Shown: one piece after another, positions 1 through 7,033 of the stretch
How the letters are laid out: every line of letters starts with the position of its first letter
How positions within the stretch are numbered: position 1 is the first letter of the stretch
Assembly: GCA_003454065.1 (NCBI GenBank)
Contig: DMKZ01000036.1
Coordinates: 1 to 7,033, forward strand
Source: Spirochaetaceae bacterium
Lineage (GTDB): Bacteria; Spirochaetota; Spirochaetia; Sphaerochaetales; Sphaerochaetaceae
Reading direction: 5' to 3'
DNA length: 7,033 bases
Made by a program: the position numbers and the translations under genes
Notes under the pieces: generated by a model
Seen by the model: the letters and a program-made list of their open reading frames with translations, nothing else
Told to the model about the DNA's origin: nothing
The model's database searches: none

Positions 1-1062
1 TTCGGGTCTCTGCTTACGAGAAGGTCGCTGGCTACGCTTCCATTCGGAGCCAGATATAGGATGATCGACTTTCCATTGTCGAGCCTTGTGAATGCCGGAA
101 TATCCACGGTCGGAGTGATTGCGCCCTATTATTATCGCTCGCTGATAGATCACCTTGAGAGCGGCAGATCGTGGAATCTCGACAAGCGCGAGGGCGGGCT
201 CTTCATAATGCCGGGAACGGTTTTCGGCATCAAAAACCCTCAAGCGCGCTTCCTGATAGGCGATCTTGTGCGCAATTCCAGAATCATCAGGAACTACAAG
301 ACGGATTACGTCGTCTTCATGGATACTTCATGCGTCATGAATGCCGATGTGAGCAAGGTTCTCGAAGCTCATGAGAAGAGCGGTTGCCAGGTCACTTTTG
401 TGTATAAGAAGGGGAAGCTCAAGGATGAAATCGTAAACACCGTCAATTTCAATGTTGATGCGAAGGGTCGGGTAAAGGAGTTTTTGGATTCCTATGACAA
501 GACGAACAACATGTTCCTCGGAGCTTTCGTCGTCAATTGCGATTTCCTCATGGAGATGATAAACGGATACAACATGTTCAAGAACACTGATCTCATCGAT
601 TTGATAAAGGGGAGCACGGATAAGATTTCCATAAACGCATTCGAATACAAGGACTATGCGGAGAGAATCGATTCGGCTTACGACTATTACAGGGTCAGCA
701 TGAGCCTGATGGACGAGCCCATCGCCGATACCAATCTTTTCATAGACGAAAAGCCGATCTATACGAAGGTGCAGGATGAAGTGCCGTGCTTGTACATCGG
801 AAACGCCAAGGTGAAGAATTCCATAGTCGCGTCCGGATGCGTTATCAGGGGAGAGGTTGAGAATAGCATAATTTTCCGTTCCGTCCGCATAGCCGAAGGC
901 AGCGTCGTAAGGAACTCCATAATCATGCAGCATGCGGATATAGGGAGGAACGTCGTCTTGAGCGATGCGATTCTGGACAAATATGTGACAATCGGGGAAG
1001 GCAAATGCCTTAAGGGCTCGCCCGATTCCCCTACTATCGTTGAGAAAGGAACAAATATATGA
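1..1062 (+). CDS. glgD: Glucose-1-phosphate adenylyltransferase GlgD-type subunit, 5' truncated by the window edge
   Basis: This is a paralogue of ADP-glucose pyrophosphorylase (GlgC), which makes ADP-glucose from glucose-1-P and ATP in the cytoplasm. The frame is open from base 1: the codons before the ATG at 61 encode LTRRSLATLPFGARYR, which aligns with the conserved N-terminal nucleotidyltransferase segment (LTxxRxxxxxPFGGxYRxIDF). The ATG at 61 is therefore an internal Met, and some 15-20 residues lie outside the window. The visible 353 residues hold a nucleotidyltransferase domain and then a C-terminal left-handed β-helix of hexapeptide repeats (about residues 263-345, e.g. VKNSIVASGCVIRGEVENSI). 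The GlgC activator/substrate motif RAKPA is replaced by RSLAT. GlgC's GDHIYKMDY is replaced by MDTSCVMNAD, and the EKP sugar-phosphate motif is absent (EFLDSYDK). These losses fit GlgD, usually a non-catalytic or regulatory partner of GlgC. The stop overlaps the glgA start by four bases. The family call is firm; lack of activity is inferred. Confidence 0.9.
   Translation, partial: FGSLLTRRSLATLPFGARYRMIDFPLSSLVNAGISTVGVIAPYYYRSLIDHLESGRSWNLDKREGGLFIMPGTVFGIKNPQARFLIGDLVRNSRIIRNYKTDYVVFMDTSCVMNADVSKVLEAHEKSGCQVTFVYKKGKLKDEIVNTVNFNVDAKGRVKEFLDSYDKTNNMFLGAFVVNCDFLMEMINGYNMFKNTDLIDLIKGSTDKISINAFEYKDYAERIDSAYDYYRVSMSLMDEPIADTNLFIDEKPIYTKVQDEVPCLYIGNAKVKNSIVASGCVIRGEVENSIIFRSVRIAEGSVVRNSIIMQHADIGRNVVLSDAILDKYVTIGEGKCLKGSPDSPTIVEKGTNI
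1045..1050 (+). promoter_or_regulatory. Ribosome binding site for glgA
   Basis: AAAGGA lies inside the 3' end of glgD, eight bases before the ATG at 1059. It supports this start, which gives GlgA about 20 residues ahead of its conserved core. No other in-frame start codon lies between 1059 and the core. Confidence 0.65.
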
Positions 1063-2564
1063 TTAGATTTGATTATCATTCCGATTCGGCAGGCGGCGCG
1101 CCTGTCGATAAGCGAAGGCATGTTCTTTACGCTTCGTTCGAGGCCGTGCCGTTTTTCAAAAGCGGAGGGCTAGGAGAGGTCGCAGGCTCGCTTCCTTATT
1201 TTCTGAATGGAAACGAGTTCGAAGTCAGGGTGATTCTTCCTAAATTGAATCTCATTCCGCAGGAATACAAGGACAAGATGGTTTTCAAGACCAGCTTTTC
1301 GGTTCCGCTTGGCTGGAGAAGCGTGTATTGCGGTCTGTTTGAGATGAAATACAAGAATCTCACCTACTATTTCCTGGATAACGAATATTACTTCCACAGG
1401 GACAAGGCTTATGGCGAGTTCGACGACGGGGAGAGGATAGCGTATTTCTCCAAGGCGCTGCTCGAGGCCATAGAGTATATGGGCTGGGATGTCGATATAC
1501 TTCATTGCAATGATTGGCATACCGCGTTGTCAACGGTTTTTCTGCGCGAGCACTACAACCATCTTGCGCAATTCTCCAGAATAAAGACCGTATTCACGAT
1601 TCACAACCTGAAGTTCCAAGGCCAATATGACGATGCGATAATGTCGGATATATTGGGGCTCACCGGAACGCCTGCCGAATTGCAAATGTCGGTCTATGGC
1701 AAAAGCGGCAAGAGGGAGGCGGTCAATTTTCTTTTAGGCGCCGTATCGTATTCGGATCGCATAACCACCGTAAGTCCGACATATTCCGAAGAGATAAAGA
1801 TGCCGTATTTCGGCGAGAACCTCGATGGCATTTTCAGAAAGAGGGCTTCGATATTGAGCGGAATAGTCAACGGAATAGATTGGAGGGTTTTCAATCCTCA
1901 GGTCGATAAGTTCATAAACGTCCAATACGATGTCAACAGCCTTGACAAGAAAGTCGAGAATAAGGTTGCCATTCAGAAAGAGCTTTACCTCAAGGTCGAT
2001 CCGAGCATTCCGGTTTTCGCCATAATATGCAGGCTTACGGAGCAAAAAGGGCTTGATCTCGTCATAAACAAGCTTGCGGAAATGGAAAAGAGGGCGATGC
2101 AGCTCATAGTGCTGGGTTCGGGCGACAAGAAGTTCGAGAATGCCTTTGCGTATTACACATGGAAGAATCCTGAGAAGTTTCAGGCGCGTCTTTTCTTCGA
2201 GGAGGGGCTTTCGCATAGGATATACGCCGGCGCGGATGCGGTTCTGATGCCTTCGAGGTTCGAACCATGCGGCCTTTCGCAAATGATAGCGATGCAATAT
2301 GGAACGCTTCCTGTAGTTCGCGAAACGGGCGGACTCAAGGATACCGTGCAGCCGTACAACAAGTTTGATAAGTCGGGCACAGGGTTCTCGTTTGCGAATT
2401 ATAGCGCCGACGAGCTTATGGGCGCTATCGACAACGCCCTTACCGTCTATTACAACGAGAAAGCGGATTGGAGGAAGATGCAGAGGGAATGCATGACTCG
2501 AGATTTCTCGTGGAAGGGTCCTGCCGAGCAATATCGCGCGCTTTATAGGGGCTTGCTGAAGTGA
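1059..2564 (+). CDS. glgA: Glycogen (starch) synthase, ADP-glucose:1,4-α-D-glucan glucosyltransferase (GT5)
   Basis: GlgA transfers glucose from ADP-glucose to the non-reducing end of an α-1,4-glucan in the cytoplasm. The 501 residues form the two Rossmann domains of a GT-B enzyme. The N-terminal ADP-glucose motif KSGGLGEVAGSLP is at 34-46, HCNDWH at 149-154, IHNLKFQGQYD at 181-191 and GIVNGIDWRVFNP at 268-280. The C-terminal donor site shows CRLTEQKGLDL (324-334), with R325 and K330 at the places of the E. coli Arg300/Lys305 pair, and SRFEPCGLSQ (399-408) with the conserved Glu402. ETGGLKDTV (422-430) completes the signature set. All key residues are present, so it should be active. Family members are usually 475-490 residues; the extra length is a ~20-residue N-terminal extension. 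The gene overlaps glgD by ATGA and the next gene by GTGA, so translational coupling is likely. Confidence 0.97.
   Translation: MIRFDYHSDSAGGAPVDKRRHVLYASFEAVPFFKSGGLGEVAGSLPYFLNGNEFEVRVILPKLNLIPQEYKDKMVFKTSFSVPLGWRSVYCGLFEMKYKNLTYYFLDNEYYFHRDKAYGEFDDGERIAYFSKALLEAIEYMGWDVDILHCNDWHTALSTVFLREHYNHLAQFSRIKTVFTIHNLKFQGQYDDAIMSDILGLTGTPAELQMSVYGKSGKREAVNFLLGAVSYSDRITTVSPTYSEEIKMPYFGENLDGIFRKRASILSGIVNGIDWRVFNPQVDKFINVQYDVNSLDKKVENKVAIQKELYLKVDPSIPVFAIICRLTEQKGLDLVINKLAEMEKRAMQLIVLGSGDKKFENAFAYYTWKNPEKFQARLFFEEGLSHRIYAGADAVLMPSRFEPCGLSQMIAMQYGTLPVVRETGGLKDTVQPYNKFDKSGTGFSFANYSADELMGAIDNALTVYYNEKADWRKMQRECMTRDFSWKGPAEQYRALYRGLLK
2547..2551 (+). promoter_or_regulatory. Ribosome binding site for the GH13-GH77 fusion gene
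   Basis: AGGGG at the 3' end of glgA lies nine bases before the GTG start at 2561. Together with the GTGA stop/start overlap it favours the GTG over later in-frame starts. The site is modest, so reinitiation by ribosomes finishing glgA may contribute. Confidence 0.5.
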
Positions 2565-5479
2565 AGGCCTTTTTCGATTCCTGGGACGAGAAGCACAAGA
2601 AGCCGTTCGGTGCCGTGAAGACCTCTTCCCAGGTTTCTCTTTTCATAGAGACGCAAGGCGTGCAATCGTGCCAGATCAGGATTTGGGATGATGTGGACGG
2701 CGAGTCCGTCCTTCCGATGCGAAAGACCGACCATGGCTTCTATGCGGATTTCAGAACTTATGAAACCGGAAGGCTGCTTTGGTATCATTTCATCCTGACC
2801 GGAGACGATGGGAGCGTATGCTATTACGGTAACAATCCCGATAAGCTGGGCGGCGAAGGCCGGTTGTCTTTCGAATTGCCTAAGGATTATCAAATAACGG
2901 TTTATTGCGATCAGAAGAATCCCCAGTGGTTCAGTCAGGGCGTCCTGTATCAGATTTTTCCCGATAGGTTCGCTAAAGATGCAAAAGCGGAGGACAGGGC
3001 GAAGTCGATTGGAATAAAGCTCGTCGATTGGTCGGTGCCCCCCAGTTACGAGAAGAACAAGGCCGGAGATGTGGTGCGTTGGGATTTTTACGGCGGAAGC
3101 CTTGAAGGAATCCGTCAGAATCTGCTGTATCTGCGGAGCTTGGGGGTGACCGTAATATATCTGAATCCGATTTTCAAGGCGAAGTCGAATCATCGTTATG
3201 ACACGATGGACTTCATGGAGATAGACCCGCTTCTCGGAACGGAACAGGATTTCGTCCGGCTTTGCAAAGAGGCGGGCGAAAACGGCATCAGGATAATACT
3301 CGACGGCGTGTTCAGTCATGTCGGCGTTGACAGCATATATTTCAAAAACGCTCGCGACGAACATTCGAAATATCACGATTGGTTCAAATTCGATAATTCC
3401 GAAATCGGCTATAGGGCTTGGTGGGGCGTCAAGGATCTCCCCGAGATCAATGAGATGAATCCTTCATATGTCGAGTTCATCTGCGGCAAGGACGGAGTGA
3501 TAGAGCATTGGATCAAGGCTGGCGCTTCCGGATTCAGATTGGATGTCGCGGACGAACTTCCCGATGAGTTCATCAGGCTTATCAGAAAAGCGGTCAAAAG
3601 ATGCGGCGACGACAAGGTTTTGATAGGCGAAGTCTGGGAAGATGCTTCTAACAAGGAAAGCTATGGCGAGAAGCGTCGCTATCTGATGGGCGACGAGCTT
3701 GACAGCGTGATGAATTATCCTTTGCGCAAGTATGCTTTGGATTTCGTCATGGGCAGGATTCCTGGAAGCGAGTTTCAAAAGCGCTTCATGTCGCTTAACG
3801 AGAATTACCCAAGGGAGATATTCTACTCGCTTTTCAACCTCTTGGGGACTCATGACACGAAGAGGCTTATCAACGAGGTCGAGGGTTCGAGAGAGAAGGT
3901 GAAGATGCTTTTCACGCTTGCCTTCGCGCTTCCGGGCGTTCCTGCCATATATTATGGCGACGAGCTTGCGATGCGGGGCGGAACCGACCCTGAGAACCGT
4001 GCGTGCATGAATTGGAGTCCGACGGCGGATTACGACATGCATTACTCCGTGAGAATGCTGAAGGTGATCTACAACGACCATCTCGTTCTCAAGGATAGCG
4101 AATACAAAGCGGTTTTTTCGGATGATCCGGATATCTTCGCATGCGAAAGGCGAAGCAACGATGAAAGGATTCTTCTGATAGCGAACAGAAACGAAACGCA
4201 ATCGAAGAAATTCAAATTCACGACCAGCTGCAGATATGCGCTTGATTTGGTGAAATCGCGAGAGTACATCGGAGATGGGCAGAGCGTGACTATAGACGTG
4301 CCGCCCGCATATACGGCATTGGTCTTGCTCAAGAGACTTGCCCCGCACCTTGAACTGCCTTTCGGCAGCGAAAGGAAAGCGGGAGTCATAGCGCCGATTT
4401 TCTCTATTCCGGGCGGCAAGCTCGGCAAACCTGCAAGGGATTTCATAGATTGGCTTAGCGCTTGCGGAATTTCCCTTTGGCAGGTTCTTCCGATACATCC
4501 CGTGGGGATGGGCGGCTCTCCGTACCTTTCGCCGGATGTTTTCAAGTGCAATGCCGATTTTCTGAATAACGAAGAGATTCCGCGTTCGTTGCGCAAGGCA
4601 TCCGTTGAGGAGATATTCTTCGCGCAATGGGCAGACTTGCGGGAATATGCTCATTCGAAGGGCATATCCATAATAGGGGATATACCGATTTATGTGGACC
4701 CCAAGGGAGCGGATGTCAGGCGAAATCCGGAATGTTTCCAGCTGGACGGCGAGGGGCGAATGCGCGTTCGCGCCGGCGTTCCGCCGGATTATTTTCAGCA
4801 AGACGGACAGGATTGGGGAAACCCGCTTTACGATTGGAACAGGATGGTCGATGACGGCTACGATTGGTGGATGCGCAGGATAGAGATGTGCAGCAAGCTT
4901 TTCGATTACGTGCGTCTCGACCATTTCAGAAGCTTTTCCGAATATTATGCGATTCCGGAAGGCAAAAGCCCAAAAGAAGGCAAATGGCTTACGGGGCCTG
5001 GATTGGATTTCTTCAGGAGGGCGAAAGCAAGGTTTCCGGGGGTCAAGTTCATCGCAGAGGATTTGGGATGCCTTGACGACGCCGTTTTCAATTTGCTCAA
5101 GCTTACGGGGATTCCGGGGATGAATGTTTGGCAATTCTCGGCCGATGAAATGGAGCGCATGAAGGGCGACAGGTGCGCAAACCGGATTTTCTACTCCGGA
5201 ACGCACGACAACAGCACTCTTCTGTCGTGGTGCGGAGGCGATAGGGCCAGGTGCGAGGATATCATCAAGCGCTTGTGCGCATCCGATGCGCCGTGGGTCG
5301 TATTTCAGCTTCAGGATCTTCTTTTTCTCGATGATTCCGCCAGGATAAACGTTCCGGGAACCATGGATGGGAATTGGAAATGGAGATGCGAACCCGGAAG
5401 GCTTACGCAAGCGGCGTCCGCATGGGTTCGAGAGATGCTTGGCAAGCACGGCAGGCTTGCGCGAAATTGCAATCGATAA
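2561..5479 (+). CDS. Bifunctional α-amylase/neopullulanase-like (GH13) and 4-α-glucanotransferase (GH77) fusion protein
   Basis: One 972-residue chain carries two α-glucan enzymes and has no signal peptide, so it should be cytoplasmic. Residues 1-115 look like an immunoglobulin-fold N-domain of the CBM34/CBM48 kind. Residues ~120-500 are a GH13 barrel: LNPIFKAKSNHRYDTMD (201-217), region I DGVFSH (248-253), region V-like LPEIN (293-297), region II GFRLDVADE (324-332, nucleophile D328), region III IGEVWED (355-361, acid/base E357) and region IV GTHDTKR (429-435, D432). The resemblance is to neopullulanase/cyclomaltodextrinase, not isoamylase-type GlgX, although databases may give this fusion a GlgX name. 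A β-domain runs to ~592. After a short linker, GH77 (MalQ-like) follows: WQVLPIHPVGMGGSPY (640-655), GDIPIYV (706-712), GVPPDYFQQDGQDWGNPLY (739-757), nucleophile D787 in VRLDHFR, acid/base E833 in IAEDLG and D883 in GTHDNST. GH77 is only ~365 residues against ~500 usually. The start is GTG overlapping the glgA stop. The likely role is trimming and disproportionating glycogen or maltodextrin chains. Confidence 0.93.
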   Translation: MKAFFDSWDEKHKKPFGAVKTSSQVSLFIETQGVQSCQIRIWDDVDGESVLPMRKTDHGFYADFRTYETGRLLWYHFILTGDDGSVCYYGNNPDKLGGEGRLSFELPKDYQITVYCDQKNPQWFSQGVLYQIFPDRFAKDAKAEDRAKSIGIKLVDWSVPPSYEKNKAGDVVRWDFYGGSLEGIRQNLLYLRSLGVTVIYLNPIFKAKSNHRYDTMDFMEIDPLLGTEQDFVRLCKEAGENGIRIILDGVFSHVGVDSIYFKNARDEHSKYHDWFKFDNSEIGYRAWWGVKDLPEINEMNPSYVEFICGKDGVIEHWIKAGASGFRLDVADELPDEFIRLIRKAVKRCGDDKVLIGEVWEDASNKESYGEKRRYLMGDELDSVMNYPLRKYALDFVMGRIPGSEFQKRFMSLNENYPREIFYSLFNLLGTHDTKRLINEVEGSREKVKMLFTLAFALPGVPAIYYGDELAMRGGTDPENRACMNWSPTADYDMHYSVRMLKVIYNDHLVLKDSEYKAVFSDDPDIFACERRSNDERILLIANRNETQSKKFKFTTSCRYALDLVKSREYIGDGQSVTIDVPPAYTALVLLKRLAPHLELPFGSERKAGVIAPIFSIPGGKLGKPARDFIDWLSACGISLWQVLPIHPVGMGGSPYLSPDVFKCNADFLNNEEIPRSLRKASVEEIFFAQWADLREYAHSKGISIIGDIPIYVDPKGADVRRNPECFQLDGEGRMRVRAGVPPDYFQQDGQDWGNPLYDWNRMVDDGYDWWMRRIEMCSKLFDYVRLDHFRSFSEYYAIPEGKSPKEGKWLTGPGLDFFRRAKARFPGVKFIAEDLGCLDDAVFNLLKLTGIPGMNVWQFSADEMERMKGDRCANRIFYSGTHDNSTLLSWCGGDRARCEDIIKRLCASDAPWVVFQLQDLLFLDDSARINVPGTMDGNWKWRCEPGRLTQAASAWVREMLGKHGRLARNCNR

Positions 5480-5523
5480 GGAATGCGGACAATAAGAAGC
5501 AAAAAAAGCATTGGAGGGTTTAT
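5480..5523 (+). promoter_or_regulatory. Short gap with strong ribosome binding site ahead of pgi
   Basis: The spacer holds GGAGGG at 5513-5518, five bases before the ATG at 5524. I see no hairpin with a T-tract and no convincing -35/-10 pair, so pgi is probably read through from the upstream genes. The strong site suggests pgi is initiated independently, unlike the two overlapping genes before it. Confidence 0.7.
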
Positions 5524-6939
5524 ATGGGAAGCATCTACAAAGGATTGGCGCCTGAAATCAGGAAGAAGCGCATTAAGGCCGATGGTTTCGATTTCATCTA
5601 TGGGACGACCGACATAGACGATAGTCTGATGGGCAATTTCGGCAGGCAATCGAAAGAGAACGATCTCGTAGGCAAATACAAGACAATAGTTTCGGGTGAG
5701 GTTTGGAACAAATCAGAGAAGAGAATGGTTCTTCATCACCTTCTCAGAGCGGAAAAATGCAGCAGCAAAATCAAGGAAAGATTCGATTTCTACTCCGCAG
5801 AGAAGAAAAAATGCTTCGAATTCGCGGACAAGGTTCATTCCTCCGATGAGTTCACCGATTTCGTGCAGATAGGAATCGGCGGCTCGATTTTGGGCGCGCA
5901 GCTGCTTTACGATGCGTTTTCCCCATGCGTGAAGAAAGCCAAAAGCGACTACAGGGCGTTTTTCGTTTCCAATATAGATAAGGAATACCTTATCGAAGTC
6001 TTGGATTCGCTCAAGTTCGACAAGACGCTTTTCATTTTCGTTTCGAAGAGCGGGACGACTTATGAAACCCAGCTTGCCAAGGAATGGATAGAGGAATATG
6101 TCTCATCTAGGAAAATCGCCGGGTTCGATCTCAAAAAGCATTCGTTGGCGGTTACGAGCGAGACCAGTCCGATGGCCAAGGGCGATGGGTATTTCGCGAA
6201 GTTCTTCATCGACGATTACGTCGGAGGCAGATATTCGGTGAGTTCGCCATGCGCCATGCTCATCACCAGCATAATATACGGCACGAAGGCCTGCGAGGAT
6301 TTTCTGTCGGGAATGCGCTCGGTCGATGAGCTTTCGACGAAGGCATCGCCAAGCGATAACCCTTCCATGCTCGCAGCTCTCTATTCGGTCTATGAGAATC
6401 TCAAGCAGAAGAAGAACATCTCGGTCTGCCTCCCTTATGCCGAAGGCGCGAAGCTGCTTCCTTTGTATTTGCAGCAGCTGGTGATGGAGTCCAACGGAAA
6501 GAACCACGATCATGATGGAAAATACACTCGCGAATATACGGGGCAATTCTTCTTCGGAGATCGCGGGACATGCGCGCAGCATTCCTTCTGCCAGCTTCTG
6601 CATCAGGGCAACTATCCGTTCTCTTTGGAGTTTATATGTTTCAGGGACAAGCATGAGCTTTTCATGAGCGCCGTTTCCCAGAGCCTCGCGCTTTTTTGCG
6701 GCGACAAGGAGAAGGGCTTCGATGGGGGAAGGTCGAGTACGATGCTTCTTTTCGACAAATACAGCCCCAAGTCCATCGGTCAGATCATCTCGTTCTATGA
6801 GAACAAGACCATGTTCCAAGGGTTCATGTATGGAATAAACAGTTTCGACCAGCCCGGCGTGGAGCTTGGCAAGAAATTGCTCAAGGCCATATCCGCCGGA
6901 AGCGATGCTGATCTTAAAGAGGTGGCGGAAAGCTTCTGA
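5524..6939 (+). CDS. pgi: Glucose-6-phosphate isomerase
   Basis: Pgi interconverts glucose-6-P and fructose-6-P in the cytoplasm and links glycolysis/gluconeogenesis to the hexose-phosphate pool that feeds ADP-glucose synthesis. With the ATG at 5524 the protein has 471 residues, between the ~450-residue Bacillus-type and ~550-residue E. coli-type enzymes. Two SIS domains are visible: IGIGGS (116-121) and FVSKSGTTYET (172-182) in the first, GGRYSVSS (234-241) near family signature 1, then MESNGK (321-326) and FDQPGVELGK (441-450), matching signature 2. The expected catalytic residues are present: E322, H353 (in AQHSF) and K450. The E322-H353 spacing of 31 equals that of E. coli Glu355-His386. 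The same frame stays open upstream to an ATG at 5374, but that lies within the preceding gene and would add 50 residues unlike any Pgi. The start at 5524 has a good Shine-Dalgarno and is preferred. It is the last gene before the terminator. Confidence 0.96.
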   Translation: MGSIYKGLAPEIRKKRIKADGFDFIYGTTDIDDSLMGNFGRQSKENDLVGKYKTIVSGEVWNKSEKRMVLHHLLRAEKCSSKIKERFDFYSAEKKKCFEFADKVHSSDEFTDFVQIGIGGSILGAQLLYDAFSPCVKKAKSDYRAFFVSNIDKEYLIEVLDSLKFDKTLFIFVSKSGTTYETQLAKEWIEEYVSSRKIAGFDLKKHSLAVTSETSPMAKGDGYFAKFFIDDYVGGRYSVSSPCAMLITSIIYGTKACEDFLSGMRSVDELSTKASPSDNPSMLAALYSVYENLKQKKNISVCLPYAEGAKLLPLYLQQLVMESNGKNHDHDGKYTREYTGQFFFGDRGTCAQHSFCQLLHQGNYPFSLEFICFRDKHELFMSAVSQSLALFCGDKEKGFDGGRSSTMLLFDKYSPKSIGQIISFYENKTMFQGFMYGINSFDQPGVELGKKLLKAISAGSDADLKEVAESF

Positions 6940-6973
6940 TGCGGTTTTTCGGAAGTTTTCCGTATATGCCGAG

Positions 6974-7004
6974 GGCAGGCTGGAAACGGTCTGCCTTTTT
7001 GTTT
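6974..7004 (+). terminator. Rho-independent terminator after pgi
   Basis: GGCAGGCT (6974-6981) pairs with GGTCTGCC (6988-6995) as an 8-bp stem with two G-U wobbles, around the six-base loop GGAAAC. TTTTTGTTT (6996-7004) follows at once. It begins 35 bases after the pgi stop and has the right polarity to end the plus-strand operon. A smaller hairpin, CGGAA/TTCCG (6950-6962), lies between the stop codon and this stem but has no T-tract. Confidence 0.88.
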
Positions 7005-7033
7005 AGGGCACTTCTAAAAACCTCAGAGTCCGA

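Noticed and set aside
1734..2531. Minus-strand open frame opposite glgA (265 codons), with similar ones opposite glgD and pgi.
   Set aside because: These are antisense shadows of strongly conserved plus-strand genes and show no domain of their own.
4773..4787. Perfect GC-rich 6-bp hairpin CCGGCG/CGCCGG with a three-base loop.
   Set aside because: It falls in codons for the conserved GH77 AGVPPDY motif, and no T-tract follows directly. Coding constraint and GC-rich codons explain it.
3464..5449. Long minus-strand open frame (661 codons) opposite the fusion gene.
   Set aside because: It mirrors the codon pattern of the plus-strand gene, its translation shows no recognisable domain, and the plus strand encodes two conserved enzymes over the same bases.
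5374..5523. Upstream in-frame extension of pgi to an ATG at 5374 (50 extra residues).
   Set aside because: It lies out of frame within the GH77 coding region, has no resemblance to Pgi N-termini, and the ATG at 5524 has GGAGGG at ideal spacing.
6950..6962. Small hairpin CGGAA/TTCCG just after the pgi stop codon.
   Set aside because: The stem is only five base pairs and lacks a T-tract; the stronger hairpin at 6974-6995 is the better terminator.

Overview
The window carries one compact run of four plus-strand genes for storage α-glucan (glycogen) metabolism, closed by an intrinsic terminator near the right edge. In order they are: a 5'-truncated glgD-type ADP-glucose pyrophosphorylase-like subunit (1-1062); glgA glycogen/starch synthase (1059-2564); a 972-residue two-enzyme fusion joining a GH13 neopullulanase-like α-amylase to a GH77 4-α-glucanotransferase (2561-5479); and pgi, glucose-6-phosphate isomerase (5524-6939).

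Organisation: the first three genes overlap by four bases at each junction (ATGA, then GTGA), which points to one transcript and translational coupling. pgi follows after 43 untranslated bases with its own strong Shine-Dalgarno sequence and no visible terminator or promoter before it, so it is probably in the same transcript. A GC-rich hairpin followed by a T-tract (6974-7004) ends the unit. The last ~29 bases hold no recognisable gene. No RNA gene, CRISPR array or complete mobile element is visible, and there is no non-coding stretch over 300 bases.

How the genes work together: Pgi interconverts fructose-6-P and glucose-6-P. Phosphoglucomutase (not in the window) would give glucose-1-P. A GlgC catalytic subunit, probably just upstream but not seen, would make ADP-glucose, with GlgD as its non-catalytic or regulatory partner. 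GlgA polymerises ADP-glucose into α-1,4-glucan, and the GH13-GH77 fusion would trim and disproportionate chains. A branching enzyme and a phosphorylase are not present here.

Organism: a bacterium using the standard code (TGA is a stop in three of the four genes), with roughly balanced base composition. A GlgD-type paralogue beside GlgA is typical of Bacillota (Firmicutes), so that is the first guess. Another phylum such as Spirochaetota cannot be excluded. The region looks like core metabolism rather than an accessory island. Its most unusual part is the fusion enzyme, whose GH77 half is strongly shortened yet keeps every catalytic residue.
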